From NCBI GenBank assembly GCA_900543505.1, contig UQSB01000001.1, forward strand, positions 1-64,000: a stretch of DNA of 64,000 bases, read 5' to 3'. A program made the position numbers and the translations under genes. Origin of the DNA: an uncultured Collinsella sp. (GTDB lineage: Bacteria > Actinomycetota > Coriobacteriia > Coriobacteriales > Coriobacteriaceae). This document shows, in pieces, positions 52,410 through 59,083 of this stretch (positions are counted from its first letter, which is position 1; the number at the start of each line of letters is the position of its first letter). Under the pieces are notes generated by a model that did not search any database, was not told where the DNA came from, and saw only the letters and a program-made list of their open reading frames with translations.

Positions 52410-52575
52410 GGGCACGAGCCGCAAAGACCTCGTTTGCCCGGTAGAGCTGTTCAACCACGTCAAGCATGAGATCTTGCATGCGCGGAACAAAGGATAATCG
52501 AAGGGTCTTGGGCGACTTGCGCGTCGCCCCGAACACATAGCCGGCAGGGTCCTTTGCCTTGGCGATGACTGCCAA
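52410..52575 (-). pseudogene. Truncated Avd-like four-helix-bundle gene (DGR accessory remnant)
   Basis: The first 55 residues of this minus frame read ...RKSPKTLRLSFVPRMQDLMLDV followed by VEQLYRANEVFA. The pattern K-S-P-K, R..F..RMQ.L.LDV...LY.AN is characteristic of Avd-like four-helix-bundle proteins that assist reverse transcriptases of diversity-generating retroelements. After about 52410 the similarity stops; the frame runs on through a hairpin to 52267 by chance. The only start is a TTG without a ribosome-binding site. It lies 50 bases downstream of a variable-region-like fragment, the usual target-avd order. Confidence 0.55.
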
Positions 52576-52625
52576 CTCGGGGCCGGATCGTTTTCGATAC
52601 TTGATAGATATGGATTAGAAGATCA

Positions 52626-52817
52626 TTAGATTACAGGTTGATCCATAATGCGGAACCGCATTGTCCACGCGATGCCGTCGGAGCCCACGCCGCCGTCCGA
52701 GGTGACGCCGGCCGCGTAACACGAATCGTCATCCGGCGAACGAAGCCGCCAGTGGCACGCGGCGTTGCCATCCGAGCCCAGCCCCATTACTGCCCGAGAC
52801 AGTTGGCGGGGTAGCAC
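52626..52817 (-). pseudogene. C-terminal fragment of a DGR-type variable target protein
   Basis: The 63-codon frame contains GNAACHWRLRSP, then YAAGVTSDGGV and a terminal R-rich strand. W.LRSP...YAA.V.SDG.V is the hallmark of the C-type-lectin-like (DUF6273-type) ends of gut DGR targets, where the variable repeat lies. Many codons at the expected variable sites are not AAY, as in a mutated variable region rather than a template. The N-terminal part of the target is missing; upstream is the inverted repeat that follows the transaldolase gene. Confidence 0.5.
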
Positions 52818-52883
52818 TGTCGACCCCCATCGGAATAAAGGTAGCGATTCAGCTCAGGACCTACCGACGGGTTCGTGTCGGCA

Positions 52884-52955
52884 GCCCCGGCCTTTCCTTT
52901 GCCTAGCGCGACCCTCGCGAAGCGCGTGAGCGATAGGGAAAGGAAAGGCCGGGGC
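52884..52955. repeat. 22-bp inverted repeat after transaldolase gene 1
   Basis: Bases 52884-52905 and 52934-52955 are reverse complements with one mismatch, around a 28-base GC-rich loop. It lies 31 bases beyond the transaldolase stop codon and could be its transcript end, though no T-run follows on the minus strand. Confidence 0.6.
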
Positions 52956-52985
52956 GAGCAGTCCGCGGCGCAGCCAGTGTTCGCG

Positions 52986-53690
52986 TTACGGCAGGATATG
53001 GAAACCGAGCGCCGCGATATCCTTGGCAAAGCCGCGCACGGTGTCGAGCGAGACCTCGCACGGATCGCGACCGATGTTCTTGCGCTTGGCCAGGATGCTG
53101 TTGGGCACCGTGATGATCTGGCAACCGCAGGCCTGCGCCTGGTAAATGTTGATGAGCTCGCGCGTGGATGCCCACAGGACCTCGCAGTTGGGCTTGGCGG
53201 CGGCCGTCTTGACCGACTCCGTCACAAACGGAATGGGATCGACGCCGGTGTCGGCGATGCGACCGGCAAAGAGCGAGATGATGGACGGCGTCTCGGCGTC
53301 AACGGCCTCGACCATCTCGTCGACCTGCGTAGGCGTAAAGATGGTGGTGACGTTGACCTTGATGCCGTCGGCCGAAAGCTTGTGCACCAGCTCGGCGGTG
53401 GACTCGCCCTTGGTGGTCACGCACGGAATCTTGACGTAGACGTTCTCGGCCCAGGCAGCAATCTCGCGGGCCTCGACCTCCATGGTCTCGACGTCGTCGG
53501 CAAAGACCTCAAACGACACGGACACATCGGTGATGTGGGCCAGGACCTCCTTGGCAAACGCGCGGTAATCCGTCACGCCGCCCTTCTTCATAAGGGACGG
53601 GTTGGTCGTGAAACCCTGAACGTTGCCGCTCTCGTACATGTCGAGCATGCCCTCGAGGTTTGCACCGTCAGCGAACACCTTGATTGCCAT
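52986..53690 (-). CDS. Transaldolase-like protein 1 (FSA/TalC subfamily)
   Basis: The 234-residue TIM-barrel enzyme begins with IKVFADGANLEGM, has GFTTNPSLM and the Schiff-base lysine in VYVKIP, and ends with GFHILP. The short length fits the fructose-6-phosphate aldolase/TalC group rather than long transaldolases. It is a close paralogue of the gene at 56285-56995, clearly over two thirds identical by eye. It lies after the terminator of the PTS operon and so has its own promoter. The ATG at 53690 has AAAGGAA upstream. Confidence 0.88.
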   Translation of the reverse strand: MAIKVFADGANLEGMLDMYESGNVQGFTTNPSLMKKGGVTDYRAFAKEVLAHITDVSVSFEVFADDVETMEVEAREIAAWAENVYVKIPCVTTKGESTAELVHKLSADGIKVNVTTIFTPTQVDEMVEAVDAETPSIISLFAGRIADTGVDPIPFVTESVKTAAAKPNCEVLWASTRELINIYQAQACGCQIITVPNSILAKRKNIGRDPCEVSLDTVRGFAKDIAALGFHILP

Positions 53691-53914
53691 CTGCCTGATT
53701 CCTTTCGTTAGCATACGGCCGATAAACTGCTAAACACTTTATCTACGTTTATCAAGGCGTGAACTGCGGTTTTTTATCTTCTCGGCGAACGGTTTTGCAG
53801 ATTTACCATTTTTATATCGACGCCCCAGCGGCAAAACGTTTTTGCCGATCATTGCGTTTGATTCCGTTCACGGAACAGAAGCAGCGCCTCGCCGGCTCAT
53901 ATTCACAATCGCTC
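53691..53914. promoter_or_regulatory. Promoter region of transaldolase gene 1
   Basis: This AT-rich stretch contains GATAAAC (53721-53727) and GTTTATC (53747-53753), an inverted repeat that may be an operator 30 to 60 bases upstream of the start codon. Firm -35/-10 boxes were not found. Confidence 0.4.
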
Positions 53915-53957
53915 CAAAGCAAAAAGCGGTGACGCCTCGATTGAGACGTCACCGCTT
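53915..53957 (-). terminator. Terminator of the ascorbate-type PTS operon
   Basis: AAGCGGTGACG and CGTCACCGCTT form a perfect 11-bp stem (53924-53934 with 53947-53957). On the minus strand it is followed by TTTGCTTT. It lies about 60 bases after the EIIC stop codon. Confidence 0.9.
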
Positions 53958-54014
53958 CCGTGTAGGAGCCGGTTATCGGAGCTCCGCCCGATTAGGGCTT
54001 AACGTATGCCTGGA

Positions 54015-55406
54015 TTACTCTTCCTCAACGTGATTGATCACAGCACCCTTGGTGTGGATGAAGTTGGGGACGAAGGCAACGACCAGAAGGACAGCGAGAA
54101 TCGCGTAGACACCGGTGGTACCGAAGGCCTCGGCAGCGCGGCCAAGCGTAATACCAATGACGGAGAAATCGAAGTCGCCGAACGTAGTGTTCTTGAAGCC
54201 AAAGACGTCAAGAACGGGCAGGAGCAGGGCCGGGGCAAAGGTGATGAGCAGGCCGTTGACGAAAGCGCCAAGAGCTGCGCCCTTGCGACCGCCGGTAGCA
54301 TTGCCGTAGATGCCCGCGGTAGCACCGCAGAAGAAGTGGGGAACCATGCCCGGGATGATGAAGATGCCCAGGGTAGCGCCCACGATGAACATACCGACCA
54401 CGCCACCGATAAAGGAAGCGACAAAGCCGAGGATGACGGCGGTGGGAGCATAGGGGAAGAAGACGGCGCAGTCGACGGCGGGGATGGCACCGGGGATCAG
54501 CTTGTTGGAGATGCCCTGGAAAGCCGGGACCAGGTCGGCAAGGATCATACGAACGCCGTTATAGACGATGGTGACACCAACGGCGAAAGACAGAGCGCAG
54601 GTCAGGGCATAGACAATCACGTTGTCGCCGCCAGCGGTCTTGGTAACGACCGCAGAATCTGCGATGTAAGCGGCGAAAGCGGTAACCAGGTAGAAGAAGG
54701 CCATGGTAAGAGCCGTGGAGATGGTAGTGTCGCGCAGGAAGGCGAACTTCTCGGGAACCTCGATCTTCTCGGTGCTGTTCTCCTCGGCGTCCTTAGCAAA
54801 AAGCGTACCGACTGCAGCGGAGATGTAATAGGCGAGTGAACCGAAGTGGCCCATGGCGATTTCATCGCCATCGGTAACCTTCTCGGTGAAACGCTGACCA
54901 ACGGCGGGAAGCATAGCGCTCACGAGGCCCAGGAACATGCCGCCCACGATGACAAGCTGGACATCCTGGAAGCCAGATGCCTGCAGAACGGCAGACAGCA
55001 GGCAGGCCATAAACATGCTGTGATGGCCCGTCAGGAAGATGTACTTAAACTTGGTAAAGCGGGCAATGATAATGTTCACGACATAGCCGAGAATCAGGAT
55101 CATCATGGTCTGAACGCCGAGCACGCTCTGAGCCATCGAAACGACGACCTCGTTGTTGGGCACGACGCCGGTGATGTGGAAACCGGTCTCGATGAAGGTA
55201 CCCAGCGGAGCAAGGTTCTCCTGAACAACAGCGGCGCCGGCGGACAGCATGATGTAACCAAGAATGGGCTTCAGGGTGCCCGTCATCACCTTGTGGGCAG
55301 GACGCTTAAGCGCGACAAGGCCCACAAAGGCAAATAGACCCATAATCCACGCTGGCTTGGTCAGAATCGATTGGATAAACTCAAGTATGGGAAGGATGGC
55401 TTGCAT
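54015..55406 (-). CDS. PTS permease EIIC, ascorbate (UlaA/SgaT) type
   Basis: The 463-residue membrane protein matches UlaA-type permeases in several blocks: MTGTLKPILGYIML, FLTGHHSMF, TEKVTDGDEIAMGHFGSL, and GISNKLIPGAIPAVDCAVFF. The family also moves galactitol and related compounds, so ascorbate itself is not proven. Eleven or so hydrophobic segments are seen. The ATG at 55406 has AAAGGAAG upstream. It is the last gene of the operon transaldolase 2, EIIA, EIIB, EIIC. Confidence 0.88.
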   Translation of the reverse strand: MQAILPILEFIQSILTKPAWIMGLFAFVGLVALKRPAHKVMTGTLKPILGYIMLSAGAAVVQENLAPLGTFIETGFHITGVVPNNEVVVSMAQSVLGVQTMMILILGYVVNIIIARFTKFKYIFLTGHHSMFMACLLSAVLQASGFQDVQLVIVGGMFLGLVSAMLPAVGQRFTEKVTDGDEIAMGHFGSLAYYISAAVGTLFAKDAEENSTEKIEVPEKFAFLRDTTISTALTMAFFYLVTAFAAYIADSAVVTKTAGGDNVIVYALTCALSFAVGVTIVYNGVRMILADLVPAFQGISNKLIPGAIPAVDCAVFFPYAPTAVILGFVASFIGGVVGMFIVGATLGIFIIPGMVPHFFCGATAGIYGNATGGRKGAALGAFVNGLLITFAPALLLPVLDVFGFKNTTFGDFDFSVIGITLGRAAEAFGTTGVYAILAVLLVVAFVPNFIHTKGAVINHVEEE

Positions 55407-55477
55407 CTGCGCTTCCTTTCTCTCTAACGTGGGCGCGTTTCCCTCTTCCACAGGGAACCGCCCTTTTTTGTGCCGCT

Positions 55478-55753
55478 TTAGGCGTTAGCGGCAGCCGCCT
55501 TGATTGCCTCGAGGGCGTCTTCGCGGATCTTCTTCTTGTTCACATAGCTGCGAACGATCACAACGTTGCCGTGGAGCTCGGGGGCGAGCTCCTTAACGGT
55601 GATGAACAGATCCGGATTTGCGGAAGAAGCACCGTTCAGGTCCATAGACTCAACGTCGGCCTTGATGCCCTCCTCCTCGCAAAGCTCCTCGACTTTGCCA
55701 GCGAGCATCAGGCTGGACCCGATGCCGTTTCCGCATACGGTGATGATATGCAT
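55478..55753 (-). CDS. PTS EIIB component, ascorbate/lactose-like fold
   Basis: The 91-residue protein has the phosphorylated cysteine at the first strand, VCGNGIGSSLM, as in UlaB/SgaB. It receives phosphate from the EIIA encoded just upstream and passes it to the sugar in EIIC. GAGGAAGG lies six bases before the ATG. Confidence 0.9.
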   Translation of the reverse strand: MHIITVCGNGIGSSLMLAGKVEELCEEEGIKADVESMDLNGASSANPDLFITVKELAPELHGNVVIVRSYVNKKKIREDALEAIKAAAANA

Positions 55754-55828
55754 GGCAACCTTCCTCTCCTACACGTGACGGTTTTCCGTCTATCCAAAAG
55801 CGGCGACGCATCGCCGTGCCATTAAGGC

Positions 55829-56275
55829 CTAAAAGAATGAACGCATGGTCTCCAAAACCTGCTCGGGCGTATCGCATGCGCTGAGCTTGGCAACGCAGTC
55901 CTCGTCCTCAAACATCTGCGAAAGCTCCGCCAAGCAGCCAAGATGAGCCTTGGGGTCGGGTGCGCAAATACCCACGAGCACGTGAACCGGATCGAAATCC
56001 TCGTGTCCAAACGCAACGGCTGGGTCAAGCGTGACGATACAGATTCCCGCTTCGCTCACATTGCCATCTGCTTGAGCGTGGGGCATGGCGATGCCCTCTT
56101 CCAAGACCATATAGGGGCCGAATTTGTGAACCGATAAAATCATGGCGTCAACATAGCTCTGGTCGCATTTGCCAGCGTCTACGAGCAACTTACCGCATGC
56201 CCTGATCGCTTCCTCCCAGTCGGAGGCCTCGACGTGGCAGGCAACAAGCTCGGGCTTAAGAAGATCGGTCAGCAT
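55829..56275 (-). CDS. PTS EIIA component (mannitol/fructose/UlaC type)
   Basis: The 148-residue protein has the active histidine in EEGIAMPHAQ, typical of PTS EIIA-2 domains. It lies nine bases after transaldolase 2 and its ribosome-binding site overlaps the end of that gene, so the two are coupled. Confidence 0.92.
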   Translation of the reverse strand: MLTDLLKPELVACHVEASDWEEAIRACGKLLVDAGKCDQSYVDAMILSVHKFGPYMVLEEGIAMPHAQADGNVSEAGICIVTLDPAVAFGHEDFDPVHVLVGICAPDPKAHLGCLAELSQMFEDEDCVAKLSACDTPEQVLETMRSFF

Positions 56276-56284
56276 ACTCGTCCC

Positions 56285-56995
56285 CTACTCCTCGGGCAGG
56301 ATGTGAAAACCAAGCGCCTGAATGTCGCGGGCAAAGCCCTTGACCGTATCAAGCGAGTACTCAAGCAAATCTTTCCCGAAATTCTTGCGTTTGGCAAGAA
56401 GGGCATTGGGGACCGTAATGATCTGGCATCCAACGGACTCCGCCTGGAAGATATTGAGGACCTCGCGCGTAGACGCCCAGAGAACCTCGGCAGCAGGCTT
56501 AACGGCAGCCTTCTTTACGGACTCCGCCATGAGGGGCAGCGGATCGACGCCGGTATCGGCAATGCGACCGGCAAAGATGGACAGAATAGAGGGGGTCTCA
56601 GCAGAAACGGCATCGACAAACTCGTCGACCTGCTCGGGCGTAAAGATAGTGGTGACATTCACCTTGATGCCGTCGGCAGAAAGGCGCTTGACCAGCGCGG
56701 CAGTGGACTCACCCTTGGTGTTGAGCGCCGGGATCTTAACGTAGACGTTGTCTGCCCAGGTTGCGATCTCGCGAGCCTCGGCTTCCATACCTGCCTCGTC
56801 GTCGGCGAATACCTCAAAAGAGACCGACACATCAGTAATGTGCTCAAGAACCGTCTTGGCAAAAGCGCGGTAGTCGGTCACGCCGCCGGCCTTCATAAGG
56901 GAAGGATTGGTCGTGAAGCCCTGAACGTTGCCATTGTCATGCATGTCAAGCATGCCTTCGAGGTTAGCGCCGTCGGCAAACACCTTAATCGCCAT
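56285..56995 (-). CDS. Transaldolase-like protein 2 (FSA/TalC subfamily)
   Basis: The 236-residue enzyme has the same motifs as its paralogue at 52986 (IKVFADGANLEGM, GFTTNPSLM, VYVKIP). It is the first gene of the PTS operon, so its substrate probably derives from the sugar phosphate made by that PTS. The ATG at 56995 has AAAGGA upstream; 19 codons before it are not needed. Two copies around one PTS suggest two steps or two conditions, but this is inference. Confidence 0.88.
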   Translation of the reverse strand: MAIKVFADGANLEGMLDMHDNGNVQGFTTNPSLMKAGGVTDYRAFAKTVLEHITDVSVSFEVFADDEAGMEAEAREIATWADNVYVKIPALNTKGESTAALVKRLSADGIKVNVTTIFTPEQVDEFVDAVSAETPSILSIFAGRIADTGVDPLPLMAESVKKAAVKPAAEVLWASTREVLNIFQAESVGCQIITVPNALLAKRKNFGKDLLEYSLDTVKGFARDIQALGFHILPEE

Positions 56996-57026
56996 GTTCG
57001 GTCCTTTCTCATCTAGCACTATTGCT

Positions 57027-57100
57027 ATCGAAAGCCTTCTTCTTTGTTTCAAAAGCTTTTCGGCTTTCTTTTATAAACTATTTCAAAAGCCATCGAAAGC
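57027..57100. promoter_or_regulatory. Repeated operator-like motifs between PTS operon and DeoR gene
   Basis: ATCGAAAGC occurs at 57027-57035 and 57092-57100. TTTCAAAAGC occurs at 57047-57056 and 57081-57090. The four sites lie symmetrically in the divergent promoter region. Repeated CGAAA/TTTC motifs are usual for DeoR-family sugar regulators. A TTGACA lies at about 57106-57111 on the minus strand. Confidence 0.5.
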
Positions 57101-57343
57101 TCAATTGTCAACTTTCCGTGAACGGTCGAATATCGGGTGTGAACGTACTTCTTTTGGGCGGCACCTTCAGAATGAGACTCTTTATAGCCCGTTTACGTGC
57201 GAACTATCTGCTACGCATGCATTTGTGACATGCCATTCCGTTCTTTTGATTCATTCGAATTTGCCTTGTTCTTTTCATATCGATACGTTATATTTCGATT
57301 ACGAAAGGCGCATCTTTTACCTTTTGTTCAAAAGGAGCGGCAT

Positions 57344-58135
57344 ATGGCATCTACTTCAGACCTTTCACCGGCCGAGCGTCAGCGATTTATCATGAATTGG
57401 CTGGCCGAAAAGCCAAATATCTCGGTATCCGACATCGTTCGCCGTTTTTCGGTTTCGGAAGTCACCGCACGACACGACCTCATCTCGCTGGAATCCGAAG
57501 GCAAGCTGCGTCGCGTACGCGGCGGAGCGGTATCGCTTTCTCGCTCCAACGCAATCTCGTATCCCGAGGAGCGCATCAATGTCCAAGTCGAGGCCAAGGA
57601 GGCCATCGCCGCAACCGCAGCAACTCTTGTTGATGATGGCGATGTTCTGGTAATTGATATCGGCACCACAGGCTTTTACTTCGCTAAGGCACTCATGGAC
57701 AAGCGTGAGATCACCATTATCACCGGCGATCTTGCAATCGCGAACTACGCCAGCTTCAATCTCCCCAATGCTTCGGTAGTGCTGCTGGGCGGCTCCGTGC
57801 GCAAGGGGCACCTCTATCTCGCGGGCGCACTGACGCTCGACTGCATGAGCAAACTACATGCCGACAAGGCGTTTGTCAGTGCCGACGGATTCCACCCCGA
57901 CCACGGTTTTACCGTCGAGCACGACTTCTCGGCCATGATCAAGCATATGTACCTTACCAACTCAAACCAGGGCTACATGATGGTTGACCAGGGAAAGTTC
58001 AATAAGACCAGTTTTTATCAGTCCGCGCAGATCGATGACCTCGACGGCATCATCGTTGATGGAGACGACGAGGGCATCATGACGGCGGCGATCGAGAGCA
58101 GTCGCAGTCATCCCAAGCTCTATATTGCAAAATAG
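57344..58135 (+). CDS. DeoR family transcriptional regulator
   Basis: The 263-residue protein has the N-terminal DeoR helix-turn-helix (ISVSDIVRRFSVSEVTARHD, then LRRVRGGAV) and the C-terminal sugar-phosphate sensor domain with IDIGTTGFYFAKAL and VLLGGSVRKG. It is divergent from the transaldolase/PTS operon and probably represses it until a pathway phosphate binds. The ATG at 57344 has AAGGAG seven bases upstream. Confidence 0.92.
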   Translation: MASTSDLSPAERQRFIMNWLAEKPNISVSDIVRRFSVSEVTARHDLISLESEGKLRRVRGGAVSLSRSNAISYPEERINVQVEAKEAIAATAATLVDDGDVLVIDIGTTGFYFAKALMDKREITIITGDLAIANYASFNLPNASVVLLGGSVRKGHLYLAGALTLDCMSKLHADKAFVSADGFHPDHGFTVEHDFSAMIKHMYLTNSNQGYMMVDQGKFNKTSFYQSAQIDDLDGIIVDGDDEGIMTAAIESSRSHPKLYIAK

Positions 58136-58138
58136 CTC

Positions 58139-58179
58139 AAATGGCCGGGTCGCCCCCACTGCGGGCAACCCGGCCATTT
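58139..58179. terminator. Bidirectional terminator between DeoR and HAD genes
   Basis: AAATGGCCGGGT (58139-58150) and ACCCGGCCATTT (58168-58179) form a perfect 12-bp stem with an inner GCCC/GGGC extension, exactly between the converging genes. Confidence 0.88.
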
Positions 58180-58180
58180 A

Positions 58181-59008
58181 TTAGATCAACCCAAAGTGGC
58201 GCATCGCTGCGACGGTGCCGTCGTGTGCGACGTCGTCGGTCACGTAGTCAGCGATCGCCTTGACCTCGGGCATGGCGTTGCCCATGGCCACAGCCGTCTC
58301 GACAGCGGCGAGCATACCCAGATCGTTGCCGGAATCGCCAAAGCCAAAGGTGCGCGCGTTGCCGGTGCGACCTAGGTATTCCAGCGCTCGCGCCACGCCC
58401 ACGCCCTTGTCGATGCCCTTGGGGCTCAGCTCGCGATTCTGACCACCGGTGTTGCACAGCTCAAACTCGCGCTCGATAAAGCCGTCATCGTTGGCTACGC
58501 GAGCCAGGTCGCACGCGTTAATGCACACCTTGCCTACGCGCAAGCGGCCATCGACGCGCATCTGATCAACGCCATGCACCACGCCGGCGCCTAGCAGAAA
58601 TGACTGTTCGACACCAACTGGCTCAAGTGAATAGGTGGCACCGTTCGTCTCGAACAACGCCTCGCCGCCCGCCACAGTAATGCGACGCGCGAGCTCCTCA
58701 ACAATGTCCTCGTCAATGCAGTCCTCGTGTGCCACGCGGCCCTCGACCTCTAGCGTGGCCCCCGCCATGGCAACGATACCCGCCGGGTTCAGCGCGCGCA
58801 GGCCATCGGCAATCAGCCACAAGGGGCGACCCGTGCAGATAAATGCCTGGTGACCCGCATTGCGCAGGCGATGAAACGCCTCGATGACCGCCTGCGAGGG
58901 GCGCACCGCCGAAAAATCCTTATCGGTCATATCGTCGGGATCGAACGACGTCAGCGTGCCGTCCACGTCAAAAAAGAGCACGGCGGAATCGGGGCACGCA
59001 TCAATCAT
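58181..59008 (-). CDS. HAD family phosphatase (Cof-type)
   Basis: The 275-residue protein has the four HAD motifs: FFDVDGTLT, ICTGRP, a conserved lysine in SPKGIDKG, and FGDSGNDLGML. The large cap domain of the Cof type lies in between. Members act on sugar phosphates or flavin phosphates; the substrate is not predictable. The ATG at 59008 has AAAGGAA upstream. It is divergent from rlmKL. Confidence 0.9.
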   Translation of the reverse strand: MIDACPDSAVLFFDVDGTLTSFDPDDMTDKDFSAVRPSQAVIEAFHRLRNAGHQAFICTGRPLWLIADGLRALNPAGIVAMAGATLEVEGRVAHEDCIDEDIVEELARRITVAGGEALFETNGATYSLEPVGVEQSFLLGAGVVHGVDQMRVDGRLRVGKVCINACDLARVANDDGFIEREFELCNTGGQNRELSPKGIDKGVGVARALEYLGRTGNARTFGFGDSGNDLGMLAAVETAVAMGNAMPEVKAIADYVTDDVAHDGTVAAMRHFGLI

Positions 59009-59050
59009 ATGGGTTCCTTTCGAGGGCGATGGCAAACGAAGCATCCATCA

Positions 59051-59056
59051 TATAAT
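59051..59056 (+). promoter_or_regulatory. Candidate -10 box of rlmKL
   Basis: A consensus TATAAT lies 27 bases before the rlmKL start codon. No good -35 box is seen at the normal distance. Confidence 0.45.
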
Positions 59057-59083
59057 GGAGCGACGCAACCAGAGAGGTCACCC

